Below, piece after piece: positions 34,495 to 43,421 of a stretch of DNA of 64,000 nt. The stretch covers positions 62,001-126,000 of the forward strand of contig NZ_JASHKA010000016.1 of assembly GCF_030732845.1 (NCBI RefSeq), written 5' to 3'. The notes under the pieces are model-generated. The model ran no database searches. It saw nothing but the letters and a program-made list of their open reading frames with translations, and was not told where the DNA came from. The position numbers were made by a program, and so were the translations under genes. Numbering within the stretch: position 1 is the first letter of the stretch; each line of letters begins with the position of its first letter. The DNA is from Roseibium sp. MMSF_3544. GTDB lineage: Bacteria > Pseudomonadota > Alphaproteobacteria > Rhizobiales > Stappiaceae.

Positions 34495-35379
34495 ATGACC
34501 CAACCCGTCTTCCGTTTCGCACCGTCCCCGAACGGGCATCTGCATATCGGTCATGCACTGTCCGCGCTTTTGAACATGCGTGCGGCGGTCGCGCTCAATG
34601 GCCGCTTCCTGGTGCGCGTGGAGGACATCGACCAGACGCGGTGCACGTCACAGCTTGAAACGGAGATGTTCGAAGATCTTGCCTGGCTTGGTCTTTCAAC
34701 GGAGGAACCGGTTCTGCGCCAGTCGGAGGCCTTTGCGCATTACCGGGCGGCACTGGAGCGTCTCCAGGATATGGGGTTGGTCTATTCCGCTTATCTGACG
34801 CGTGCGGAAATCAAGCGCTTTGTGTCTGACTATGAAGACGGCGGAGAGGTCTGGCCGCGCGATCCGGACGGGGCTCCGCTTTATCCCGGCGACCTCGCCG
34901 TGCTCTCCGAAGAAGAAAAAGGGGCGCGAGCGGAAAGCGATGCGCCGTTTGCCCTGCGTCTTGATATGAAGAAAGCTCTTGCCGTCATCGGAAAGGACCT
35001 CTCCTGGGACGAAACAGGCGCAGAGGGCCGGTCACTCTTCGAACCGGTCCGGAGCGAGCAGGTCGACGCGAATGCCTGGGGTGATGTGGTCCTGGCGCGC
35101 AAGGAGACGCCGACGAGCTATCATTTGTCTGTCGTTGTCGATGACGCCCGGCAAGGCATCACGGATGTGCTGCGCGGGCAGGACCTCTTTCACGCGACCA
35201 GCGTCCACCGCGTGCTTCAGGAACTACTCGGCTTGCCGGCACCGCGGTACCGGCATCACCGCCTGGTTCTCGGTCCGGACGGGCGCAAACTGTCGAAATC
35301 CAATCAGGATACCAGCCTGCGGTCCCTTCGCGAGGCAGGTCTGACACACGCCGAATTGCGCAAGCGCATAGGGCTTTGA
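34495..35379 (+). CDS. gluQ: glutamyl-Q tRNA(Asp) synthetase
   Basis: 294 residues from the ATG at 34495, which places FRFAPSPNGHLHIGHALSAL at the N-terminus; the open frame before it is not homologous. HIGH-type motif HIGH and the second motif GRKLSKSNQD (KLSKS) identify a GluRS-like catalytic core without the anticodon-binding domain. It glutamylates queuosine in tRNA-Asp. The zinc-binding cysteines of the E. coli enzyme are absent (CAC.. replaced by YSAYLTR), common in alphaproteobacterial versions. Confidence 0.92.
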   Translation: MTQPVFRFAPSPNGHLHIGHALSALLNMRAAVALNGRFLVRVEDIDQTRCTSQLETEMFEDLAWLGLSTEEPVLRQSEAFAHYRAALERLQDMGLVYSAYLTRAEIKRFVSDYEDGGEVWPRDPDGAPLYPGDLAVLSEEEKGARAESDAPFALRLDMKKALAVIGKDLSWDETGAEGRSLFEPVRSEQVDANAWGDVVLARKETPTSYHLSVVVDDARQGITDVLRGQDLFHATSVHRVLQELLGLPAPRYRHHRLVLGPDGRKLSKSNQDTSLRSLREAGLTHAELRKRIGL

Positions 35380-35387
35380 CAAGAGGC

Positions 35388-36362
35388 CTATTGCAGCCCG
35401 GATCCAAACCAGAGGTTCAAGAACCAGACCCAAAGACTGGTGGTCAGGATGGCGCTCAGCGTTGTCATGGTGATCGCATTTGCAGACATCGCGTGCCCGG
35501 TTCCGTACCGGTTGGCAAAGATGTAGGGGTTCACGCCAGTTGGGCAACTCGCCGCCAGGGTGGTGGCAGCCACCCAAAGAGGCGGCAGCTGGAACAGGAA
35601 CGTGCCTGCCAGGAAGATTGTTGCCGGCATGATGAATATCTTGATCAGACTGAGCAGGAACCCGGGCAGGATGTTGCCGCGGATACCGTATTGAACCAGG
35701 CTCATACCAAGTGACAGCAGGGCGAGCGGCAAAGCAGTCGCCGCGATCCTGTCCAGAATATCCTGCCCGATTTCCGGCAGCGATAACCCGGTCTGACGCC
35801 AGACCAATGCGAGAAGGATTGCGACGATCAACGGGTTCGTCAGAACTTTCCGAGATGTGCCGAGCACGATTTTCGCGACCGGGGGCATCGCCTGCCCGCT
35901 GTCTATGGCCGCGGCGCGCTCCATGGCAACCGTGATGATCACTGTCATCATCATCAGGTGGATCGACAGGACCAGCAGGATGGGCACAAGGCCCGCTTCC
36001 CCGTAGACGGCGGAAACCACGGGCATGCCGATCAGAAGAAGATTTGCAAACGAGGCCGAGACACCGCCGATTGCGCCGGCACGTGCCTCTCGGCCAAAAC
36101 CGCGGCGGATGATGGTTGATCCCAGGAACCAGGCTACGGAAACACCGAGAAAGTAACAGGCCCAGAGCGCAAACGGATTTTCTGCCGAAAAGTCGGCTTC
36201 TGTCAGGGAGCTGAACAGAAGAACCGGTACGGCGACAACGAAGACGAATTGACCCAGAGCGTCGCTGACGGACTGCTTCAAAATGCCGAAGCGGGCGAGG
36301 CAATAGCCGATTCCAATCAGCAGAAAAACCGGTGCAACAATGGAAAGAGTATGTGCGAGCAT
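35388..36362 (-). CDS. AEC (auxin efflux carrier) family transporter
   Basis: 324 residues from the ATG at 36362; about ten hydrophobic segments in two five-helix repeats (PIN-like/BART fold). Repeat starts such as LSIVAPVFLLIGIGYCLARFGI and the FASLLLIGMPVV-like FANLLLIGMPVVSAVYG region are typical, as is ASCPTGVNPYIFANRYG near residue 275. Bacterial members export or import dicarboxylates such as malate/malonate; substrate here unknown. Confidence 0.9.
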   Translation of the reverse strand: MLAHTLSIVAPVFLLIGIGYCLARFGILKQSVSDALGQFVFVVAVPVLLFSSLTEADFSAENPFALWACYFLGVSVAWFLGSTIIRRGFGREARAGAIGGVSASFANLLLIGMPVVSAVYGEAGLVPILLVLSIHLMMMTVIITVAMERAAAIDSGQAMPPVAKIVLGTSRKVLTNPLIVAILLALVWRQTGLSLPEIGQDILDRIAATALPLALLSLGMSLVQYGIRGNILPGFLLSLIKIFIMPATIFLAGTFLFQLPPLWVAATTLAASCPTGVNPYIFANRYGTGHAMSANAITMTTLSAILTTSLWVWFLNLWFGSGLQ

Positions 36363-36564
36363 CTGTGATTCAAGCCCAGGGCTTGAGGGTAGGAATGACG
36401 GTGCGGAGATCAATTTGCGGTTGGGAACTGTTTTTAGGGGATTGGATCAAGCGCCGCTAGCCCTCAAAATGCACAAGATCTAGGACGATGCACTTTACCG
36501 TCTCAACGGATCTTGCAGGCAGGCCTGGCGCCTGAACCCCGTCCTAAAGGAGGAAGTTGACCTT

Positions 36565-37719
36565 ATGGCGGATCACGATGACGCCAATGTCAAGCTCGCG
36601 CTGCTGGCTCACGATCTGAGGACACCGCTGTCGGCGATGCGCCTGACTGCCGAATTGATCGGCGCCGGTCACCTGAACGCAGACCAGCAGGAAAAACTGT
36701 CAATCCTGATCGCATCCATTGATTCCTTGACCGACATGACCGGCGAGCTTGTTGCGACGGCACAGGTTCAAAACGACACTGAGCCCGTCTTGCACAGCGT
36801 TGAGGACATTGTGTCGGAATGTGCCGATCTTTTCCGGATTGCCGCTCAGTCCAAGGATTTGTCCTTCGATCTTCAGGTTGCTGAAGAGATCCGTGGCTTG
36901 CAGACGGACCGTGCCGCCGAGCTGCGCCGTGTGCTGACCACATTGCTGGACAATGCGATCAAATACACGGTCGAAGGACGGGTGGGAATGCGCGTAACGC
37001 CAGGCAGCAACGGTACCCCAAGGGCTGAGCAAGGTGGCGTACGCCGCTGGATCGCCGTGTGCGTCTCCGATACCGGGCCGGGCATCGACGCAGATGAAGA
37101 GGACCGCCTGTTTCGCCCCTTTTCAAGAGGCCGGCACGGAATGCTGAGCGGTCCGGGAGCCGGGCTTGGTTTGTGGAGCGCCGGTCAGCAAGTGGAGGCG
37201 ATGGGCGGACGTCTGACGCTGGTTAGACCTCAAAACGGCGGAAGCCAATTCGAGATCCGGATTCCGGTCTTGCCGGGCAGACCCGGGATTTCCCCGGATG
37301 CGGAAAAAGCGGCCAGCCGCAATCGCGCACCAATTGATGCGCACGCCCTGATCGTCGACGACAATGACACCAACTGCCAACTTCTTGCCGCGCTGCTTCA
37401 GTCTTTCGGTCTGACTTGCGACACGGCAAATTCCGGTGAGGAGGCGCTTCGTCTCGTTCGAAACAGGGTGTTCGATCTGGTGCTTCTGGATATTCATATG
37501 CCCGGCATGAGCGGTCTCGAAGCGGCGGCGGAAATCAGCAAAACCAGACCGGATGGAGCCCCTCCACTGATCGCGGTAACAGCGGGTCTGGAAACGGTCG
37601 ACGATGAGCGGCTGCTGGGGGCAGGATTCCAGAGTGTCGTGACCCGCCCCTTGCTACCTGAATTGCTTTATGACGCTGTCGAGCAGGCATGCCGGGCCGG
37701 CGGCTCCAAAGACCGCTAA
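36565..37719 (+). CDS. soluble hybrid sensor histidine kinase / response receiver
   Basis: 384 residues with no membrane segment and no sensor domain. HisKA begins at the N-terminus: phosphoacceptor H16 in LLAHDLRTPLSAM. HATPase domain follows, with N-box TTLLDNAIKYT near 130 and G1 box VSDTGPGID near 170. The C-terminal receiver (about 260-380) has acidic pocket DDND and phosphoacceptor D309 in LVLLDIHMPGMSG. Strong AAAGGAGG ribosome site. Either another protein supplies the input or it is cytoplasmic. No cognate regulator gene is adjacent. Confidence 0.9.
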   Translation: MADHDDANVKLALLAHDLRTPLSAMRLTAELIGAGHLNADQQEKLSILIASIDSLTDMTGELVATAQVQNDTEPVLHSVEDIVSECADLFRIAAQSKDLSFDLQVAEEIRGLQTDRAAELRRVLTTLLDNAIKYTVEGRVGMRVTPGSNGTPRAEQGGVRRWIAVCVSDTGPGIDADEEDRLFRPFSRGRHGMLSGPGAGLGLWSAGQQVEAMGGRLTLVRPQNGGSQFEIRIPVLPGRPGISPDAEKAASRNRAPIDAHALIVDDNDTNCQLLAALLQSFGLTCDTANSGEEALRLVRNRVFDLVLLDIHMPGMSGLEAAAEISKTRPDGAPPLIAVTAGLETVDDERLLGAGFQSVVTRPLLPELLYDAVEQACRAGGSKDR

Positions 37720-37728
37720 GCATGGCCC

Positions 37729-38391
37729 CTAAAGGTGTGTTGCCATTTCCAGAGCGATCTCCATGCGATCGTCGCCCCAGTAAAGATCGCCATTTTGCAG
37801 TACGAAGCTCGGCGCACCGAAAATTCCGCGCTTTTCCGCTTCGGCAACCGAGGCTCTGAGCCCGATCTTGGTCTCCGATGATCGAGACCCATCAAGTGCC
37901 TGCTTGACAGGAGCTCCGGTCTCCAGCAGCAAGTCGGCCATCAGGCCCTCATCGGAAATATCGAGACCCTGGCCGAATTCGGCGACATAGACTGCGCGTG
38001 TGAAAGCACCAATCCAGGGTTCCTGACGGCCGAAATAGGCTATTCTGGCAGCCAGCAGGCTGTGCTGGGGAAAGGGTGTCGGCATCGTGAAAGGCAGTCC
38101 GTAGCGTTCGCACTGCCGCGCCATGTCCTGCCACATGTAGCGACCCTTTGCGGGATGCAGGTTAAAGGGCGAGGTATCCCAGCCTTGTTTCTTGAAAATG
38201 GGGCCGAGCAGAAAGGGCCGCCAGACGATTTCGACATTGCTGTCTTTTGCCAGCGTCTGGATGCGCATGGCGGACAGATAACTGTATGTCGAGGCGAACT
38301 CGTACCAGAATTCGACAACTGGCCGTCCCTCAGGCCGGAGAGAAACTATTTTCGAATCTCCATGTTGATCGAACTGGCGGCGTATTGGCAC
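37729..38391 (-). CDS. DsbA-family protein, 2-hydroxychromene-2-carboxylate isomerase type
   Basis: 220 residues starting at GTG with GGAG upstream. Thioredoxin-like kappa-GST fold: EFWYEFASTYSYLSAMRI near residue 30 has the catalytic Ser of HCCA isomerases in place of CxxC, and GIFGAPSFVLQNGDLYWGDDRM near the C-terminus is the family fingerprint. NahD homologues isomerise aromatic intermediates with glutathione; without a degradation operon here the substrate is unknown. Confidence 0.87.
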   Translation of the reverse strand: MPIRRQFDQHGDSKIVSLRPEGRPVVEFWYEFASTYSYLSAMRIQTLAKDSNVEIVWRPFLLGPIFKKQGWDTSPFNLHPAKGRYMWQDMARQCERYGLPFTMPTPFPQHSLLAARIAYFGRQEPWIGAFTRAVYVAEFGQGLDISDEGLMADLLLETGAPVKQALDGSRSSETKIGLRASVAEAEKRGIFGAPSFVLQNGDLYWGDDRMEIALEMATHL

Positions 38392-38459
38392 CTGTGATAC
38401 TCCGCAAATACTCTAGGAGGCTCTGGATCAGAAGCCTCGACTTGATCTGAACAGCAGTG

Positions 38460-39317
38460 ATGAAAAAAGACACCCCCAGCCAGAATAAGCCGAAGTCCGG
38501 CCTGCGCAAGCTGACCAGCTGGTCTATATCCCATCCGATGCTCATCGTCGGCCTGTATGTCGGTGCAGTATCACTGTTTTTCCTGATTTTTCCCAATGTC
38601 GATTTTTGGGCAAGCGGCCTTTTCTATTCGGACGTTTCCGGGTTTTGGGCTCAAAACGATGCGTTTTTGCGGGACGTGAGGCATCTTGGCCCGTTTCTCG
38701 TGCGGGTCATAGCAGTGACCTGCCTGGGTGTCCTCTTGCTCAAACTGCTCGTACCGGGCCGACCCCCCCTCATGCCGCTGCGCCAGCCGCTGTTTCTGCT
38801 GTCGACGCTCATTCTGGGGCCCGGTATCCTGGTCAACTCCATCCTCAAGAACAATTGGGGACGCCCCCGGCCGCGATACGTAGAAGAATTTGGTGGCGAC
38901 CTGCCGTTCCAACCGGTCTGGAAGATCACCGACTACTGCCAGCACAACTGCTCCTTCACCTCAGGAGAAGCATCGGCGGCGATCTGGCTGACTTCCGTTG
39001 CCTTTCTCGTTCCCGCAACATGGCGCAAGGCCGTCCTTTTGTTTGTGCTGCCGCTTTGCCTGATCCTGTCGGTCAACCGGGTGGCCTTCGGCGGGCATTT
39101 CCTCTCCGATACGCTGCTATCCTGGGGACTGACGCTCCTGCTCATTCTCGGCGTCTACCATCTGCTTTACCAGCGCGTGCCGCCGCTCGTGACGGACCGC
39201 AAGCTCGATGAATGGTTTACCGTCAAGGGACGGCGGCTGCAGAGGCTGCTGCAGCGCATGACATTGCGCCTCCGCCGGTCGATGCGGGGTGTCGCCCGGC
39301 GCTTTTCGGAGCACTAG
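38460..39317 (+). CDS. PAP2 superfamily lipid phosphatase
   Basis: 285 residues, about six membrane helices, start at ATG 38460 (GTG one codon earlier). The three PAP2 phosphatase motifs are readable: KNNWGRPRP (K-x6-RP), CSFTSGEAS (SGH-like, with E for H) and NRVAFGGHFLSD (SR-x5-H-x3-D-like, with N for S). Similar to LpxE/LpxF-like lipid A phosphatases and undecaprenyl-diphosphate phosphatases. The C-terminal 45 residues are a basic helix rich in Arg. Confidence 0.87.
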   Translation: MKKDTPSQNKPKSGLRKLTSWSISHPMLIVGLYVGAVSLFFLIFPNVDFWASGLFYSDVSGFWAQNDAFLRDVRHLGPFLVRVIAVTCLGVLLLKLLVPGRPPLMPLRQPLFLLSTLILGPGILVNSILKNNWGRPRPRYVEEFGGDLPFQPVWKITDYCQHNCSFTSGEASAAIWLTSVAFLVPATWRKAVLLFVLPLCLILSVNRVAFGGHFLSDTLLSWGLTLLLILGVYHLLYQRVPPLVTDRKLDEWFTVKGRRLQRLLQRMTLRLRRSMRGVARRFSEH

Positions 39318-39355
39318 GTACGGGCCCATAATTTGGCTGCATTGGGATCGCTGGC

Positions 39356-39643
39356 TTAAACCTGAGCGCTGTCGCGGCGTGCCTGCTTCTTGCGGGGGCG
39401 TGTGCGTTTCAAGATGCGCGCAAATCGCAGCGGCGATCTGTTTTCGACCCAGGTCATGGCTTCGTTCAGCGGCGGTGTGTTGCGCCGGCGCTTGCGCAAA
39501 TGCCGGGCCGCGCTGCGGCTTGTTCCAACAACGACAATCAATCCAAGAGCAAGAAGGGGGACACCGGTTGGTATGGGTAACCAGACCGTTGCCAATCCGA
39601 GCAGTATGAGAACGGCGGCCAGGGACCACCAAAGGAGTTTCAT
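39356..39643 (-). CDS. small membrane protein of unknown function
   Basis: 95 residues: two hydrophobic segments (about 3-18 and 22-41) separated by a PIPTGVP turn, then a strongly basic cytoplasmic tail (RRRR, KRTRPRKKQARR). The WLPIPTGVPLLALGLI layout recalls YbaN/DUF454 proteins, but the match is loose. Converges on the PAP2 gene 38 bp away. Rival frames on the plus strand lack such structure. Confidence 0.65.
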   Translation of the reverse strand: MKLLWWSLAAVLILLGLATVWLPIPTGVPLLALGLIVVVGTSRSAARHLRKRRRNTPPLNEAMTWVENRSPLRFARILKRTRPRKKQARRDSAQV

Positions 39644-39769
39644 GACGCGCCAAGCTTAAGGACCAGGAAAGTCACCCATACAGCGGGCATCAAGAAGGAT
39701 TTATGAAGCCGAACAGATAACTGCGGGAAATCGTTAACAAAAGGTCGACTTCATTGACGGGTTCGTTCT

Positions 39770-40219
39770 CTAAAGCATGGGCTTGAGAAGATTTTCGCAA
39801 CCGGCACGAATGAGCTGGTAAACCTCTTCAAATCCCTCCGGACCACCGAAGTAAGGGTCGGGCACATTTGCCGGGGGAGAATTCAGGAGAAGGCGGAGGC
39901 CGGCGCTTGAGCCGGGGTCCAGCGCTGACAGCGTCGTCAGGTTTTTGTCGTCCATCGCAACAATGACATCGAAGTTTTCGAAATCCGTTTTGTCGACCTG
40001 CCGCGCTTTCTGATCTGAAATGTCGATACCGTGTTTGGCCGCAATGGCGATGGAACGCGGATCCGGCGGGTTGCCGATGTGCCAGGGACCGGTTCCGGCG
40101 GAATCGATCCTGAAATCTGGCAAACGGCCTGCTTCCGCGACCAGGGCTCGAAAAATGCCCTCTGCGAGTGGCGAACGGCATATGTTGCCAAGGCAAACAA
40201 ACAGGACTGCTCGGGTCAA
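39770..40219 (-). CDS. low-molecular-weight protein-tyrosine phosphatase
   Basis: 149 residues from a TTG at 40219 with GGAG six bases upstream; a TTG at 40270 is a longer alternative. The N-terminal P-loop VCLGNICRS (Cys9, Arg15) is the CX5R active site and the general-acid Asp lies in VPDPYFGG near 122. Dephosphorylates tyrosine on proteins, often in exopolysaccharide control; no BY-kinase gene is adjacent. Confidence 0.9.
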   Translation of the reverse strand: MTRAVLFVCLGNICRSPLAEGIFRALVAEAGRLPDFRIDSAGTGPWHIGNPPDPRSIAIAAKHGIDISDQKARQVDKTDFENFDVIVAMDDKNLTTLSALDPGSSAGLRLLLNSPPANVPDPYFGGPEGFEEVYQLIRAGCENLLKPML

Positions 40220-40373
40220 ACGGACCTCCAAATCACGTACGTATCGAAGATTGCGAACTTCATTGCGCAAAGCAATGGCGAAGACGGTATCTTGGCCCTG
40301 TCATCGTGTTGAGGATGACCTAGGTTATTGAAAGGTGCCCGTTATTTCGGGCTGTGAATCGATGGAGGATCAG

Positions 40374-40670
40374 ATGGTTGAGCGACTGAAGCCCGAAGAC
40401 CGTGCCGCGGGTCTCAATGCGCTGCCGGACTGGCATCTGTGCGAGGGGCGCGAGGCAATTTTCAAGTCCTTCAAATTCCGGGACTTCCGGGAAGCGTTCG
40501 GGTTTATGACGCAGGTTGCGCTGATTGCCGAAAAGATGAACCACCATCCGGAGTGGTCTAACGTCTACCGAACCGTCGACATCACGCTCGCAACGCACGA
40601 TGTCGGTGGCCTGAGCGAACTGGATCTCAGCCTTGCAAAGGAAATAGACGGCATCGTCTCAGGAACCTGA
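40374..40670 (+). CDS. phhB: pterin-4-alpha-carbinolamine dehydratase
   Basis: 98 residues from ATG at 40374, with GGAGGATC upstream. The signature [24 protein letters not shown] carries the active-site histidine cluster, and the end [15 protein letters not shown] is typical. It dehydrates 4a-hydroxytetrahydrobiopterin; in bacteria it often pairs with phenylalanine hydroxylase or a molybdopterin role, and neither gene is near. Confidence 0.93.
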   Translation: MVERLKPEDRAAGLNALPDWHLCEGREAIFKSFKFRDFREAFGFMTQVALIAEKMNHHPEWSNVYRTVDITLATHDVGGLSELDLSLAKEIDGIVSGT

Positions 40671-40691
40671 CAAATCTGACGTGTCCGACCG

Positions 40692-40919
40692 TCAGGTCCC
40701 CTTCGACAACAAAAAACGATGACCGAAATCGGTCCTTTCCCGTGAAATCAGCGTATGTCCGGCTTCCTGGCAGAAGTGGGGGATATCGATTTCGGCCATT
40801 GGGTCGGTGGTGAGAACGACAAGTTTTTCACCATGTTCGAGCCGCGTCATCGCCTTGCGGGTCTTCAGGGCCGGCAGGGGACATTTCAATCCCTTCAGAT
40901 CAAGTGTGGTTTCGCTCAC
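40692..40919 (-). CDS. TusA family sulfurtransferase
   Basis: 75 residues. The catalytic cysteine is C13 in LKCPLPALKT (CPxP helix), the mark of TusA/SirA/YedF proteins that carry persulfide sulfur. The remainder includes DPMAEIDIPHFCQEAGH. Standalone gene converging on phhB 21 bp away. Its partner cannot be told; 2-thiouridine tRNA modification or molybdenum cofactor sulfuration are the usual pathways. Confidence 0.92.
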   Translation of the reverse strand: MSETTLDLKGLKCPLPALKTRKAMTRLEHGEKLVVLTTDPMAEIDIPHFCQEAGHTLISRERTDFGHRFLLSKGT

Positions 40920-41128
40920 CGCTGCCTATCCGTTAACTGTGTGCTGCATTTCTTTGCGCCAAGTTATTTCAAATACGCAGCAAGCGCCAAAAATTCAAAT
41001 GCCATTAATGGTTCACCAATTAAGGTGTCCCTGTTTTTTCCGAAGCGTTCGCAGGTTCCACAGTTGACCAAGCCGAAACGCTTCAAACCAAATCGGCTTC
41101 ATTTATGGGTCCGAACCTTGGGGGGCAC

Positions 41129-41956
41129 ATGAAAGCAGACCATTGGAATGGCTTTTGGGTCGGACTTTTGATCCTGCTGTTTTCAGCGGTGCCGGCAGCG
41201 AGTGCGCCCAAGGAAATCAAGATCGTCACTCAGAGTTTCGCGCCGCTCCAATGGGAAAATAATGGCACACCGGACGGGTATGTTGCCGACTACATGATGG
41301 CGGTCTTCGACCGGGTTGGTGATCGTTTCCCCGTTAAAGTCGGTTCGTTTGAGTTCATGCCGTGGAAGCGGGCGATGCTGACCGCCAGTACGGAGCCGGA
41401 CGTGATGCTTTTTTCCGTGTCTCGCATGCCCGAGCGCGAAGACAGGTTTCACTGGCTCGGTGAAGTCTCCCCCTATGGCCAGTATCTTTTCCAGCGCAGG
41501 ACAAAACCGGAAATCGTTGTCGAGTCGGTGGAGGATCTTCTGGATCTTGAACTGAAGATCGGTGTGCAGGATGGTGGCAGTACACATGCCTACCTTAAGA
41601 AACTCGGCTTTGAAGCCACGGGCAACCTCGTACCGATTACAGATTATCGTCAGGGCATCAGGATGCTTTATCTGGACAGGATCGACGTATTGCCGCTGAC
41701 AGGGTTCCTGGCGCAAGCCTCTTCCTGCAAGCAGGGGTTCGACGGAAGTCAGCTTAAACCGGTCGTCTTCATTGATGATCTTGCCAAGCCGCTTTGGGCT
41801 GTTTTCAGCAAGGAGACCGACCCTGAACTCGCCGAAGTCTTTCGCGAGGAGATGGCCAGTCTGAAGGAAACGGGTTATCTCGATGATCTGACCAAGCACC
41901 ATCGCGCCAAATGGCAGGAGCTTGCCTGCGGCAATCAGCGAACGGAACTTCAGTAA
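41129..41956 (+). CDS. periplasmic solute-binding protein, amino-acid-type (SBP_bac_3)
   Basis: 275 residues. Signal peptide ends near VPAASA (residue 23). The mature start KEIKIVTQSFAPLQWENNGTPDGYVADYMMAVFDR is the family-3 pattern, and IGVQDGGSTHAYLKKLGF near 140 is the second-lobe start. No permease or ATPase gene is adjacent, so it may be an orphan binding protein for a chemoreceptor or two-component system. ATG at 41129 has a GGGGGC site; an ATG at 41105 would add eight residues. Confidence 0.85.
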   Translation: MKADHWNGFWVGLLILLFSAVPAASAPKEIKIVTQSFAPLQWENNGTPDGYVADYMMAVFDRVGDRFPVKVGSFEFMPWKRAMLTASTEPDVMLFSVSRMPEREDRFHWLGEVSPYGQYLFQRRTKPEIVVESVEDLLDLELKIGVQDGGSTHAYLKKLGFEATGNLVPITDYRQGIRMLYLDRIDVLPLTGFLAQASSCKQGFDGSQLKPVVFIDDLAKPLWAVFSKETDPELAEVFREEMASLKETGYLDDLTKHHRAKWQELACGNQRTELQ

Positions 41957-42052
41957 GTCAACGAGCGGCCTCTTTCCGGTAAAGGACTTGCCGACCTTGT
42001 CTGCGCATGGTGGGAATAGTCAGCGCTCTTTTGTCCCGACAGGATTTCCGAA

Positions 42053-42604
42053 ATGACTGATGCATCCCTTACACCGCTTGATGTCCTTGATTTCTGGTGG
42101 CAGGCGGGGCCTTCGAAATGGTTTGCAAAGAACGACACGTTCGACGGCAACTGCCGCAAAAAGTTTCAAGAAGCGCTGGAATCTGCAAAATCCGGACACC
42201 TGGATCACTGGTGCGAAACGGCGGACGGAACGCTCGCGCTGCTGCTGCTTCTCGATCAGATGTCACGCAATATCTATCGCGGCGAGGCCGAGGCTTTTGC
42301 CGCCGACGCGAAGGCGGTGTCGGTGGCCGAACTGGCTGTTGCGCGCGGATTTGACCGAGCCTTCCCTCACGATGTCAGGGTGTTCTTCTACCTGCCGTTT
42401 GAGCATTCGGAAGACATGGCGCACCAGGAAAGAGCGGTGGACCTGTGCAGAATGCGTGGGAACAAGGAGGTTTATCACTACGCATTGATCCACATGGACG
42501 TCATCCGCCGGTTCGGACGATTTCCGCATCGAAACAAGGTGCTTGGCCGGATCTCGACACCGGAAGAGATCGCCTTTTTGCAAGAGGGCGGGTTTTCCGC
42601 CTAG
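42053..42604 (+). CDS. DUF924 family protein
   Basis: 183 residues, all-helical TPR-like. Hallmarks are DVLDFWWQAGPSKWFAKND at the N-terminus, LLLDQMSRNIYRGEAEAFAAD near 70 and HYALIHMDVIRRFGRFPHRN near 145. Broadly conserved in proteobacteria and eukaryotes but of unknown function. Followed by a weak terminator. Confidence 0.92.
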   Translation: MTDASLTPLDVLDFWWQAGPSKWFAKNDTFDGNCRKKFQEALESAKSGHLDHWCETADGTLALLLLLDQMSRNIYRGEAEAFAADAKAVSVAELAVARGFDRAFPHDVRVFFYLPFEHSEDMAHQERAVDLCRMRGNKEVYHYALIHMDVIRRFGRFPHRNKVLGRISTPEEIAFLQEGGFSA

Positions 42605-42687
42605 GGTCCAGATCTTACCGGACACGCCAAGGGTAGAAATCATCGGAAAATCCAGTCGATTTGCACCGAATTTGTCTAAGATTTTGA

Positions 42688-42715
42688 GCAGCCCTCTGTG
42701 AGCTGCCCTTTTTTT
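42688..42715 (+). terminator. short stem followed by T7, probable terminator of the DUF924 gene
   Basis: GCAGC (42688-42692) pairs with GCTGC (42702-42706), followed by CC and seven T residues (42709-42715), 84 bp after the DUF924 stop. The stem is short, so termination may be partial. Confidence 0.5.
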
Positions 42716-42891
42716 GATTAGTCTCGAATGGCCCTGCCTATTTTTTGGACGCATTGAATATATGTGATTAAAAAGAGGGCAATTAAGTCGCCTCAAATTT
42801 CACCATTCCTCACGCCGATTCCGTGCCTGGTTCCCCGGCGTTCAGTCTAACACGCTGAAATATTTACACTTTGTTTACTCGACGATTCAAT

Positions 42892-42906
42892 TGGCACGGT
42901 CCTTGA
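42892..42906 (+). promoter_or_regulatory. sigma-54 (-24/-12) promoter candidate for glnK-amtB
   Basis: TGGCACGGTCCTTGA matches the RpoN consensus TGGCAC-N5-TTGC, with the -24 GG (42893-42894) and the -12 pair (42905-42906) exactly 12 bp apart; the -12 pair is GA, not GC. glnK-amtB operons are classically NtrC/RpoN dependent. I found no clean NtrC site upstream. Predicted start near 42917, giving a leader of about 145 bases. Confidence 0.6.
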
Positions 42907-42912
42907 TTATGA

Positions 42913-43401
<489 letters not shown>

Positions 43402-43421
43402 TTTAGGTAAGGAAACGTATC

